Assembly (NCBI GenBank): GCA_021030905.1
Contig: JAGFMI010000017.1
Coordinates: 744,001 to 808,000, forward strand
Reading direction: 5' to 3'
DNA from: Pyrenula massariospora
Lineage: Eukaryota; Ascomycota; Eurotiomycetes; Pyrenulales; Pyrenulaceae
Length of the DNA: 64,000 nucleotides
Shown here: positions 21,164 through 31,837 of the stretch, piece by piece
Layout: the number at the start of each line of letters is the position of its first letter
How positions within the stretch are numbered: position 1 is the first letter of the stretch
The notes under the pieces: model-generated
Databases searched by the model: none
What the model saw: the letters and a program-made list of their open reading frames with translations, nothing else
Told to the model about the DNA's origin: nothing
Position numbers and translations under genes: made by a program

Positions 21164-23419
21164 ATGCCTGTGTCTTTCGTCAAGTCGAGCGAGTCCGTAC
21201 AGTCGGAATTTGCGGTGGATCCTCAACGAGGCGTCAAGCGCAAAGCATCACCAACAGAAACACCTCTCGCTGCGCATGACAGGGACAAGATGTTCCGCCC
21301 AGCGCCAAGCTACAATTCTGACGCCGATGACGACCCCCCCGCGATGAATCGGCCTTCGCATTTCGGACAAGGAATGAGTAAGACCTCCGGCAATCTAAAT
21401 TCGTTCGCGGCTAAAATGATGGCGAAGATGGGTTACGTGGAGGGCCAAGGCTTAGGTAGTACTGGTCAGGGCATTGTCAATCCTATTCAAGCAGGCCTTC
21501 GACCTCAAGGAGTCGGGTTAGGTGCCGTTCGCGAAAAATCAAAACAACAGAAAGAGGAAGAGAAGCGCGAAAAAGTCCGAAGAGGGGAGAGTGCTTCAGA
21601 AGATAGCTCAGAAGAGGAGAGGCAAAGAAGGAAAAGACAGACAGAGAGACGGAAGGATGGCACGAACACACCGATTAGACCAAAGACCAAATACAAGACA
21701 GTCGCCGATATCGAAGCTGTAGCTGACGGCCTCCATGTGCCAAATGTGCTCAAATCGCTGATCGATGCGACCGGCAAAGACACCAAGCTGTTGACCTCAG
21801 CTGCGGGCTTGATGTTGGCTGAGCGACTAGATGAGGCTGAATCCGCAAAATTAGCGAAGAGAGCGAAAAGAGACCTGGAAGCTTTCGCGGATGCGTGGAA
21901 TGTTGAGGCTGAAAAAAAGATATATATCGAGTCCCAAGAAGAGAGCCTCACCGAGCAAGCCATCGAGAACGAAGATGCCATAAAGTCACTTGGCGAGCTC
22001 GTCGAACGCTTATCACACTTAGATCTTCCTGACGAGATTCCGGATCCAGCAATTCAATGGCAGAGGATTGTTGCGGGCTTGGAATATTTACAAACTGAGT
22101 ACGGAGATCTTATTGATGAATACGGCCTACAAGAAGCAGCTGTAGCAGCGATTGATCCATTATTCAGGCTGGAAATGGAACATTGGAATCCACTAGAGGA
22201 TCCAGACCAGTCCCTCGTCTCTTATTTGGACCGCCTGCGAACAATTCTACAAATAGGGACCGAAAAGGGCCGCCCAAATCGGAAGTCCACAAACTCATAC
22301 GAATCACTCATCCAAACACGATGGCAACCACGCGTTCGCAATGCAATTCTCAGCGGCTGGGACGTACACAAGCCAGACCCTGCCATCTCCCTAGTTGAGA
22401 AATGGACTAAGGTCCTACCAAAATGGGTCCAAACGCACCTGTTTTCGGTGCTCATTCTTCCCAAATTGACAACAGCCATCGACCAATGGAAACCTAGAAG
22501 CCAACGCAAGTCACTCCACACCCAACCTCCCCTCCACGGGTGGCTTTTCCCTTGGTTTCCCTACCTTGACGCCCTCCAACTTGACGTCAAGCACTCCAAC
22601 AGCCTCGTGTTCCTCGTGCGACGCAGATTCCGCACCGTCCTCGACCGCTGGGATGTATCTCGCGGCCTCATCGATGGCCTAGACAAGTGGCGCGAGGTCT
22701 TTGGATCCGGTGACTTCGACTCTTTATTACGGCGCCACATCCTCCCCCGCTTGGCATTTCACCTGCGGACCGAGTTCTCCGTCCAACCGCAAGACCAGGA
22801 CATGACGCCGTTCGAAGACATGCTCCGCTGGCAGGCCCTCCTCGGCCCCCGCGTCACCGGCGAGCTCCTGACCAGAGAATTCTTCCCCAAGTGGCTCGAG
22901 ATCCTGCACGTCTGGCTGACCTCCGACCCGAACTACGAGGAGATATGGGAGTGGTTCACGTGGTGGAAGGGCCAAATCCCGGATGAGATCCAGGACCACG
23001 TCGCTGGGAAGTGGGACGAGGGGCTCAACTTGATCAACCAGGCTCTTGAGCTGGGCGACCGAGCGGCGGAGGAGCTGCCCGTGCCGATAACGAAAGAGCA
23101 GGTCACGCCCGCCGATGAAAAGCGGTCGGCTCCTACCGTCCCGTCGCAGCCTTCTAAACCTGCTTGGGACGAGCCGACGTTTAAAGACATCGTCGAAGAG
23201 TTTTGCGCGGAGAACGATCTGCACTTGATCGCGCTGCGCGAGGCTCACGTCGACACCGGGCTCCCGCTATTCAGGATCACGGCCAGCGTGAATGGGAAGG
23301 GAGGCGTCAAAGTCTTCATACAAGGCGACGTGCTGTGGGCGCAGAGCCGGAAGAATAGGGAGGTTTGGGAACCGCTGGGGCTCGATCAGGGGCTGGTGGG
23401 GCGGGCGGAAGGGAAGTAG
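21164..23419 (+). CDS. TFIP11/Ntr1-type G-patch splicing factor
   Basis: The gene is intronless and gives 751 residues. It has a disordered N-terminus, then a G-patch (about 75-125: AAKMMAKMGYVEGQGLGSTGQG...), then a charged KEEEKREK/SEEERQRRKRQTERRKDG segment (about 127-170). The GCFC/TIP domain fills the rest, including PRVRNAILSGWDVHKPDPAISLVEKW and the conserved FDSLLRRHILPRLAFHLR. In yeast, Ntr1 (Spp382) activates the DEAH helicase Prp43 through its G-patch and drives spliceosome disassembly and discard; human TFIP11 does the same. The order of domains and length match this family. The ATG at 21164 follows CCTTCGCA and is the first in frame. No yeast-style symbol is assigned because orthology was not tested. 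Confidence 0.9.
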   Translation: MPVSFVKSSESVQSEFAVDPQRGVKRKASPTETPLAAHDRDKMFRPAPSYNSDADDDPPAMNRPSHFGQGMSKTSGNLNSFAAKMMAKMGYVEGQGLGSTGQGIVNPIQAGLRPQGVGLGAVREKSKQQKEEEKREKVRRGESASEDSSEEERQRRKRQTERRKDGTNTPIRPKTKYKTVADIEAVADGLHVPNVLKSLIDATGKDTKLLTSAAGLMLAERLDEAESAKLAKRAKRDLEAFADAWNVEAEKKIYIESQEESLTEQAIENEDAIKSLGELVERLSHLDLPDEIPDPAIQWQRIVAGLEYLQTEYGDLIDEYGLQEAAVAAIDPLFRLEMEHWNPLEDPDQSLVSYLDRLRTILQIGTEKGRPNRKSTNSYESLIQTRWQPRVRNAILSGWDVHKPDPAISLVEKWTKVLPKWVQTHLFSVLILPKLTTAIDQWKPRSQRKSLHTQPPLHGWLFPWFPYLDALQLDVKHSNSLVFLVRRRFRTVLDRWDVSRGLIDGLDKWREVFGSGDFDSLLRRHILPRLAFHLRTEFSVQPQDQDMTPFEDMLRWQALLGPRVTGELLTREFFPKWLEILHVWLTSDPNYEEIWEWFTWWKGQIPDEIQDHVAGKWDEGLNLINQALELGDRAAEELPVPITKEQVTPADEKRSAPTVPSQPSKPAWDEPTFKDIVEEFCAENDLHLIALREAHVDTGLPLFRITASVNGKGGVKVFIQGDVLWAQSRKNREVWEPLGLDQGLVGRAEGK

Positions 23420-24528
23420 ATGGATAGGGTTGGGCCGGTCTTCTGAGAGGATGTTGATATGTTGATTTGGTTTGCGCTGGCTTCTGTGAGGGAGAGGGTG
23501 CTTTGGGTTGGCAAATTGCCTATGAAAAGGCGTCGTTCCCCCTTCTCCCTCTCTCCTTCTCTCTTAGGCCCCTGGTAGGATAGATGTCCAAGCGTACCTG
23601 CCGTCTCTGCTCTGCTCCGCTCTGCTCAGCCCAAACCTGAAGACACGCGTAGGCGCCTTATCATAAACTCACATTCCCCATCGTCGATGGGTTGTTTCAC
23701 TGATCTAATGCCCTCCCCCCCGGAAGCTTGCGGGCTCTCTAACAGCCAACGCTTTTTTCGTTCACATCCTCATTTGAGTCGTTCACTAATCTAATCCCCT
23801 TTGATTGGGAGGCTTACGAGCCAGCGCCGTTTCCCTATCACATTGTGACGCTTGTGTCGATTACTGAACGAATAGTTAGACGTGTTGATAAGAACCCCTC
23901 CCCATTACGATACGTGCTGAGCGGGGCGATAGTTACAAACGAGGCTAAGATGGGAAGGCATGGCATATGCCAGGCCGTAGAGATTCTTCCCATGAGAGCA
24001 GCGAGGATGACATAGTGCAGGACAGTGCAGGATTGTACAGCACAGCATAGCATAGCGCAAGCTAACTTTGCCTACCTATATCTAGCTCGCTGTTGTTTCA
24101 CCACCGCGTCGTGCAGTGCTGTGCATGCGTTGGGGAGCTGAATCGACCGGCAAGGAAGGGGCTTGTGGGAGAGGATATGATGTTAGTGGGGGAGCGTGGA
24201 GTGGATGTCTGCTGTTTGGGGGATTGTGGGTTGGGCGGCGGGTCGTCAAGATTTGGGTTGGGTTGAGTTGTGGTGGAAGGGATGGAGGTTGCGAGGTTGG
24301 GGGAGGAGGGGAGAGCTTTTCGAGTACGGTATCAGAGGTGCTGGTGTAGGGGGACTGATGTAGGATGCATGAGTGCAAAAGGGATGGATATTCAAAAGAT
24401 ATGTGTATGGTATAGCATCTTGAATTTGAGAGTACACTTCCGAAGGAAAAGCCCAACGCTAGCGTACAAAAAAAGCACGCCCACACTAAAATACTTGCTC
24501 AACTACGTACCCAACCAAAACTATGCAC
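23420..24528. other. intergenic with an imperfect direct duplication
   Basis: No gene is seen. Two related blocks at about 23694-23757 and 23777-23842 share CACT(G/A)ATCTAAT(G/C)CCC and G(A/G)GCTT(G/A)CG(G/A)GC. Short CTCTGCTC and AGCATAGC tracts lie at about 23610-23630 and 24040-24060. Confidence 0.5.
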
Positions 24529-25380
24529 CTACATACAAGCCGCCCCATCAATCCCAATGACCTTCCCATTCACCCACTCCCCATCCTGGCTCGCCAAAAA
24601 CGCACTCACCCTCGCCACATCGATGGGCATGCCGACGCGATTCGTCGGGCTCCACGTCGCCGCATACTCATCCACCTGCTGGTCGGTCAAGTTCTCCCCG
24701 TTGGGGATATACTCCTTGCACACCTTCTGGTACATGTCGGTCTTGATCCCCCCCGGCGCGACCGCGTTGACGGTGATCTTCTTATCCCCGCAGTCGATGG
24801 CCATGCAGCGCACAAACGTCTCGATCGCGCCCTTGCTCGCGCTGTAGACGGTGTGCTTGGGCACCCCCTTCGCCTGGCCCGTGATGGAGCCCATCAGGAT
24901 GATGCGCCCGCCGACCTCGAGGTGCCGGTAGGCCTCGCGGGCGACGAAGAACTGCCCCCGCGTGTTGGTCGCGAAGACGCGGTCGTACTCGTCCTCGGTC
25001 ACGTCCTTGAGGTGGCCGAACGAGACCACGCCCGAGTTGGAGCAGACGATGTCGAGGCGGCCAAAGTGCGCGACCGCCTTGTCGAAGAGGGCGACGGTCT
25101 CGGGCACGTGCGAGACGTTGGCCTTGATGGCGATGGCGTCCGAGCCGAGCTTTTTGATCTGCTTGACCACGTCTTCGGCCGCGACGTCGCTGTTGGCGTA
25201 GTTGACGACCACTTTGGCGCCGCGGCGGGCGAGCTCCAGCGCGGTTTCCTTGCCGATGCCCCGGCCGGAGCCCGTGACGAGGGCTACTTTGCCGGTGAGG
25301 AGGTAGCTGGGGACGGGTGCGTGGGAGGAGGTCATGCTGCTGCCGCCGTTGGCGAGTTCTGCTCCCATGGAGACAACCAT
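24529..25380 (-). CDS. tetrahydroxynaphthalene reductase (short-chain dehydrogenase, DHN-melanin type)
   Basis: The product is 283 residues from the ATG at 25378-25380 (A at -3); the open frame upstream contains no ATG. It is a classical [11 protein letters not shown] (36-43, NADPH site), NSG in [13 protein letters not shown], and the catalytic Ser165-Tyr179-Lys183 (GSITG, YSASK). Long runs such as [31 protein letters not shown] and [11 protein letters not shown], and the C-terminal GIDGAACM, are those of Magnaporthe 1,3,6,8-tetrahydroxynaphthalene reductase, whose last three residues are ACM. It should reduce tetrahydroxynaphthalene to scytalone in DHN-melanin synthesis. No polyketide synthase, scytalone dehydratase or Cmr1-like regulator lies in the window, so the gene is not clustered here. 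It has no intron. Confidence 0.9.
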   Translation of the reverse strand: MVVSMGAELANGGSSMTSSHAPVPSYLLTGKVALVTGSGRGIGKETALELARRGAKVVVNYANSDVAAEDVVKQIKKLGSDAIAIKANVSHVPETVALFDKAVAHFGRLDIVCSNSGVVSFGHLKDVTEDEYDRVFATNTRGQFFVAREAYRHLEVGGRIILMGSITGQAKGVPKHTVYSASKGAIETFVRCMAIDCGDKKITVNAVAPGGIKTDMYQKVCKEYIPNGENLTDQQVDEYAATWSPTNRVGMPIDVARVSAFLASQDGEWVNGKVIGIDGAACM

Positions 25381-28300
25381 TATGAATTGAGATATGTGGT
25401 CACGTTGTAGGAGGTTCGGTGGTCGATTTTGGCTGGTTCTCGGTAAGCTCAATGGGGGTATTTGAGGCTGAGATTTCGTAGAGTCGCTGCCGCCGAAAAT
25501 GATGGGAGGCTAGTCATATTTGAGTATGCGGGAAGAAAAGTATCGGACAAGGTTGGGGGATAGTGAGTTCAGTCCGCCGGAGTCAATTGATCCTGAAGCC
25601 ACCATCCATATTGTCCGTCCTCCGAGGTCGAGGCACAGAGGGAGGCTCGGGAAGAGACATAAGCAACCTGGAGGAATCTAACGAAGATTAAAGAGGGAAA
25701 GCTTTGGCTTTGTCTCGCTTCGAAACGTGCAGTTCACACAGACCCCATACCCAATTGGAGCTCATCTTTGCCGATTGGAGCACGGCAAGAACCTTACAAG
25801 CATTGGGGAACCTCAATGTGTGACTGTCTCCGCATCCTACCTTGTTCGAGGAGTTTGTCCAACATTCGAGAGCTCGTACACGCTCATGTAAGTTGGACAG
25901 GAAATCATATGATCCCGTCATCGACCTCGTTATCCTAAGGCGGGGTGGATGTGACTGAGAGCGTCCAGAAGTCCGGGCGGAGTTTGGGGGCCACAGCGGA
26001 ACCTCGATTTGGAATGGCGTCACGTAGCACCTCCGTAGGCCGCCCCACGACAACAACAGTACCTGTCCTCTGATTCCCCTGGGAGTAGGGCAGAAGGATC
26101 GACGAGGTTGTACCCGTTGAGCCCGTTGTCCAAGTCCCTGCGTAGGACCGGTGGACCACGCTGCTGGGACAAGTCCGTGGTCCAGAACGTGAGACTGTTT
26201 CGAAGAAATTTATTTTCAGGATTCTAGTCTAGAAGAGACTACCAGAGTAGGTAGTTATGTAGCAGTTGGCATCCAATGTCTAGTCCGCCTACATTTTCAT
26301 CTGCTTTCCAAAACCTTTTGGTGTCGAATTTTTTGCCTGCTTCCAAAGACTTTTCATCGGTCTATCAAGCATTTCAGCAAGAAGCAGCACGGCGCCTCCC
26401 GGACGCACACATGTAGGTTTGCTACTGACCCTGCTATCTCCGAAAGGAACTCCTTTACCTCGCATGATGTGTCTTGAGCCCTCTGGTCAGCGCCCCGAGT
26501 TAGAGCAGCAGTTTCGCCCAGGGAGGCGCAATTCAGACCCGACGATCCGACAAACCCTAAGCACGCACGGTTCCCTGATATCCCGGTGCGCCGTGTGGAC
26601 CCTATGGTTGTGAAATTACGTTTCCTATCACAGCGGGATGTTCGTTCTATGTGGTGATACTCCTCTTTGACACGAGTACAGATCTTTGAGCTAACATCTT
26701 AGTCCTTACCTTTCGTTCATTCAAGGTGCATCCAGTTCTTTCGCCGAGGATTTCCGACGGTGGCTACATTTTGAATTACACCGGACGCAGCACCGATAGG
26801 CTCCCTCTGAACCGCTCGTTGATCGCGAAGTTAGCTTTCGACAGCCTTGTCTGATAGCCAATGGTGCCAGAACCGATTCGCCGGATGCCTCTAGGTATCG
26901 GACAGACAGAAACGCCAGCAGGACCAGAAAGAGGCATTGAATGCGCCAGTCCTGCAGATTGAAGCTTCAAAAAGGGGTAGAGCACTAACAGAGATGGAGT
27001 TACATAAGCGCAGCGGCGTGACATTTAATGCCCGGTCAATCCAAAGAGAAGAATATACTGGACTCTCAATACTATATTCTCAAAAAAGAAACCCGAAAGA
27101 TCTCAACCATTTGAGGATGTCATGAGCGAACTTTGGCGTTGACATAAGGGCAATGAGCGTTATTATCCGCAGCTAGTAGTAAGTACTTCCAGGCATTATT
27201 CTCATTTTGTCCATAGGCCTGGCAGCTAACTGGGCACCTGTTCTAAACTTGTCCAGGTAGGCGGATTGGAGAAGTGGCAAGAACGGAAGATAGGACGCCG
27301 TTTTATCCTGTGTTGACATCCCCATAACGACAGCATTCTAGAGACTGGCCGCTGTACCGTGCTAATGATAGCAAGGATATCGACTCTACATCCACGCTGA
27401 GAGTACAGCACAGTGGTATGGTTAAGTGAGGCACGATTCCGCATTCTAATCAAAGTTTACAGGATATTCTTGGATGTAATGCTTGTCCTCTCTATAATCT
27501 TTTAAGTCGACTTGTCAAAGTATGTCATGGCGAACATGGCTTTCGCTCTGGGTGCGACGTGATATGTCATCGATCTGGAAATGAATTCGATTGAAACGAA
27601 CATTATTTTAAGCATACAACCATTAGATCAATATCGTATTTCTGACTAAAATGATGTGAGAGACTATGCATAAGCCTCCGTGTCATCGTCAGTGACCATC
27701 AATGCCACACGAAAGCATTCACCCGCTCCCTTTCGTTGTGGACAATTCGAGTCGTAGGATCCAAGTAGAGTGATGAACACACCCCTTCATACAGAATTTA
27801 AGGTATTGAAATTGTATTGGTCGGGTTGTTAACACTGCAGTCTAGCAACTGAGCACTAAGCCCACCGCCCGCCAGATAGACAGACTGTTTCATCCCCATC
27901 ATGACCACCTCCTCTGTCCTATGGTAAATCTGCTTGCGCTCTCCGCCTTAACATAGGGTATCAATAAAGGCCAACTGCCTCCGGCTCCATCCCATACCAT
28001 CGCCAAGTCCCACTGCAGCCCAACTATCCATATCTCTTCTGCACAATCATACCACGCGCCCACAACACTCAACCACCCTTCATGGACAAAAGAAATGTGA
28101 AATGGATGAAACTTGGGCAAAAGACAATCTCGAAGGTACCTCCGTGACTCCCGAAAAGCGCCGAATGGGTTCCATCCTCCAACGCGAAGAATTCCGAGGA
28201 CTTGAAAAACGCAGGTAAAGTCTATGGTACAAAATACAGGGCGTGAGAAAAGAATGAGGAATAATGGCTCGACCTGATCTGACCTCTTTGACTTGACCGT

Positions 28301-28676
28301 GATTGTTGAGATTAGATCAGATCAGACAGAGCACCGAAAATGATAGAGGAACAGCATGGTGAAAGAAAGGGGGCTATAGCCACACCAACGCCGTTTCCAG
28401 CTTCCGGTCCAAAACGGAGAGGTGTCCGTGAGAAGGTTGCCAGATTGAGCTTCGTTGCAAATTAGGGAACCATCGAATTCAATTTGATAGTAAGGTAGGT
28501 GATGCATCGTAAACACTCTGTGCTGAGGCCACGGTGTCGGAAAAGGTACCTAGAGGTATTGGGATAAAGTTGGTGAAGGAATGAAAATTTTTGAAAATTG
28601 TCGCCTTTACATTTTGGCCGGTGCTTGAGTCGGCATAATCCCAAGCGGCGGGCTGTCCTCGCTGCATTGTGTAAGC
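25381..28676. other. gene-poor interval, about 3.3 kb
   Basis: Only short frames are present. On the minus strand, 25935-26159 reads as a Thr/Gly-rich stretch that recalls fungal adhesin or GPI-protein repeats (TSSILLPYSQGNQRTGTVVVV), but it is isolated and lies next to a second frame. It may be a remnant. Nothing else stands out. Confidence 0.45.
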
Positions 28677-31059
28677 CTAGGTCTGGACGCCCTCAGCTCT
28701 CTCGTCGGCTGGTCCATCTTCTTGGCCCGTGCCATTCGTGTCCGGCGGGCCGCGACCTTTCATGTACTCATCGTACACACTCATGGCCTCATTGACCTTG
28801 GAGCGTAGGGCATCGTCATCGTCGACACTGACGAAGTTAGTGTCAATGTCGTAGATAGGAACCAGAAAGCACTTACAGCGTCAACAGTTCATTGTTATCC
28901 ATCTCCAACAGCATTCCTGTAATCTTTCCGGCCAATTCTGGTTGATATGACTGAATTTTTGGATAGATCGCTTCACCAAGCACTTGCTTTTGTTGCTGGG
29001 GGGCCATACCAGCTAGCGAGCTAGCGTTAGGCGCTCCAGAGTTCTCAAATGGCGTCGGAGTACCTCCTGGCTGGCCCATTCCCATCTGGCCGCGACCGCC
29101 TTGCATACGACCCATCTGTCCAGGCTGCATCGGCATCTGACCACGTTGCGCGCCTTGAGGAAATCCACGCCCACCCATACCAGGGAGATTAGCCACGTTA
29201 GGTGGAATCCCGCCCATCGCAGGTATCTGACCACGGCCGCCGCCGCGACCACCCATACCAGCGGCTGCAGCCTGAGCTTGCATCTGTGCTACCATAGCAG
29301 GATTGAACTGTGCACCGTTCGCAAGACCACCAGGACCAGCCTGCATGGGGAAAGGAATGCCTTGAGGCATACCGAACTGAGGAGGGAACTGCTGGCCTTG
29401 TGCCATACCACGGCCTTGTTGGCCAAAGCCGGTAGGCATCTGGCCGGCGCGCACGCCTTGCATGCCAGGCATGACCATTCCGGGTTGAGCGGTGAAAGGA
29501 ACGCTACCTCGTTGCGAAAACTGCACTGGCTGTTGACCGGGACCGTAGAATACCGTAGGCTGCATATATCCCTGAGGCATTCCTGCGACCGCGGCAGCTT
29601 GCTGTTGACGCAGCGTATTGCGAGCTTGAATGTTTTGCTCAAGTTGGCTTTTGCGAACATCCTTGCGTTGGGCCACGGCGACATAGAGTGGCTTGCCATT
29701 GATCATCTTACCGTTCATTTCAGAAACCGCTTTGATAGCATCATCTGGCTGGCTGAAGCAAACGAAACCAAAGCCTCTACTTCGGGGAATCGTCCTGGAC
29801 TTCTCAGCTTTCTTGGTCTCTTTCTTCTCCTCACCCTCGTCTTCTTTCTTAACTTCATCTGTAGCGTCTTCCTTCAGCTCTTCTTTCTTATTCTCCTTTT
29901 CCCTGTCCGAAGAATCCGGAGAGTTCGGACGATCTCCGGAGTCGCGCATGACCTTGGTGGAAGTGATAGGGCCGAAAGTGCTGAATATTTCTCTCAACTT
30001 CTCATCATCCACGTCATCGGTAAGATTCTTTACATAGAGATTAGTGCCAGTATACTTCGAAGCCTTCTCCTGACGTGCAGCCTCGTACTGCTTGCGAAGC
30101 TCCTCTTCGCGCTCATGCTTCTTTTGAGCACGTCCAACATATAGGTTCTGACCATGGTAGTCCTTATCATTGAGTTCATCAACAGCCTTTGAGGCATCGC
30201 CATGATCAACATAGTTGACAAAGCCAAAACCGCGGCTTTTGCCGTCATCCTGACGTGCAATGGAGGCAGAAACTATCTTGCCATACTTCTCAAAAAGCTC
30301 ACGGAACTCGTCATCGGTGACATTCGAATCGATATTCTTAACGTATATGTTGGTGAAGTTTGCCTTCATCTCCTCGAACTTGCTCTGGCGATCCTTCTTG
30401 GCAATGTGGTGTCCGACGAAGACCTTTTTGTCATTCAACAGCATGCCATTGACCTGCTTGATAGCTTGGGTGGCAGCCTCGGCGGTCTCATAATGTACAA
30501 AACCGTAACCCTTCGAGTTCCCGTTCTCATCCTGAGCCACCTTGCAACTGAGAATGTTTCCGAAGGCGGCAAAGGTGTCATGGAGAGCCTTATTGTCGAT
30601 GGCGGTATCAAGGTTCTTGATGAACACGTTGCCTTGACCAGTCTTGCGAAGATTTGGGTCACGTTGAGACCACATAATGCGGCAGGGGCGACCCTTGATC
30701 AGAGTGTAATTGAGCTCCTCGAGAGCACGCTCTCCATCAGCGGTGTTATTGTAGTTGACGTAGGCGTAGCCGAGAGAGAGACGGGTCACCGCGTCGCGGC
30801 AGACCCGAATGGAGGCGACTTGACCGATGGAGGAAAAAAGTTCAAAGAGCATAGCCTCAGTGACGGATTGATCGAGCTCGCCTACGTACAAAGACGCAGA
30901 GTGCGGCTGTGAGGAGCTTGGAGCAGCCGACGTAGGAGTCTGGAGGTCGCCATCGGGGAGGCCTTCGTTAGACACATTTGTATTCAGGGCAGTGCCGTTC
31001 GGAGGGCCGTCGACGGAAGCGTTGTCGCTAGAGGCGGTTTGGACTTCGGCGGTAGACAT
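28677..31059 (-). CDS. PAB1: poly(A)-binding protein, cytoplasmic and nuclear
   Basis: Coding exons are 28877-31059 and 28677-28827, with a 49-nt intron (28828-28876, GTAAGT...GTCAG). Reading through the donor would stop early, and splicing restores the conserved end of the MLLE domain ([18 protein letters not shown]). The product is 777 aa. Four RRMs lie at about 56-133, 143-220, 236-312 and 339-467, with normal RNP motifs. RRM4 carries a charged Lys/Glu insert (about 374-427) between RNP2 and RNP1. A Met/Gln/Gly/Pro-rich linker follows, then MLLE (about 688-765). The protein coats poly(A), promotes translation initiation through eIF4G and controls deadenylation. A 5' UTR intron is likely (see its own entry). 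Confidence 0.95.
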
Positions 31060-31069
31060 TTTGACGGGT

Positions 31070-31146
31070 CTGTGAATGTTAGACCGGTCTATGTGGGAAC
31101 AGCGCCAGCGTCAAGCACAGAGCGGCGTTCTCGATGTGATTCTTAC
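31070..31146 (-). other. likely 5' UTR intron of PAB1
   Basis: On the minus strand, GTAAGAATC at 31146 and TTCACAG at 31070 bound a 77-nt segment with a plausible branch site (TCTAAC). It ends ten bases before the start codon. A second possible leader intron starts GTGAGT near 31326 and ends AACTTAG near 31170. Confidence 0.55.
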
Positions 31147-31360
31147 CAGAGAGAGAACGATGGTCAGAGGGCTAAGTTTTTGAAGGTGTAGTGAAGCAAA
31201 GTATGGAAAAAGGTATAATTGGTGTATTGGGACTTGCGAACAGCGAAAGGGCCCTATCATTCGCAAAGAAACGGTCAGCCAAAAGACCAGCGACTAGAAT
31301 TTGAGTGACTTGGTAAAGAGAACTCACTGCGACCAGGACCAGCAATGGGCTTTCTTGAAG

Positions 31361-31382
31361 ATTTTCAACTTTTTTTCTTTTG
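31361..31382 (-). promoter_or_regulatory. A-rich tract upstream of PAB1
   Basis: The PAB1 strand reads AAAAGAAAAAAAGTTGAAAA here, about 300 nt before the start codon and just outside the second possible leader intron. PABP messages in other eukaryotes carry A-rich leader tracts that their own product binds. Whether this stretch is transcribed is not known. Confidence 0.35.
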
Positions 31383-31837
31383 AGGCTACGAGTATTTTCG
31401 AAGGGGAGGGGGCAGAGGAACGAAATCACAGAGCAAAGCCGTGACGCTCGGAGGCTGGTCGAGGTTCTGACGCGGTGGGTGGTTGTAAAAAGGAAGAGCG
31501 GCCCTTTCACGCGGCCACCGTCTTTAACAGCGTGCTGAAAGAATCGGATTTTCTGTGGAAGGCGCGCTACACCGTTTTCGGCAAGGTATCAAACGGGTTT
31601 GCGGGAAAGAGCAACCCCCGGGCTTGGCACCGACCGGCCCCGTCACCCGCCACGTGACCTGCACACCTGCACCACGAGGAAACGGAGATGGTTACACATT
31701 AAGTGCTGGTAGATCGCTCGTACAGTCATTATTCGTAAGAATCTACCGCTGTCTATGCCATGCTGTCCATGAGAGCGCCGTCGCTATGCGAGCAATGCAA
31801 ATGACCGATTGCTTATAAATTCTGCCAACCCATTTCG

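Noticed and set aside
24523-25410. Plus-strand open frame of about 295 codons over the naphthol reductase gene
   Set aside because: Complement of a GC-rich coding sequence; Arg/Asp/Val/Gly-heavy shadow without domain.
25935-26159. Thr/Gly-rich minus-strand frame recalling adhesin repeats
   Set aside because: A single short stretch without signal peptide, neighbours or repeats; too little to call a gene or relic.
29101-30144. Long plus-strand open frame (about 347 codons) antisense to PAB1
   Set aside because: It lies wholly within the PAB1 coding exon, has no domain, and its composition mirrors PAB1 codons.
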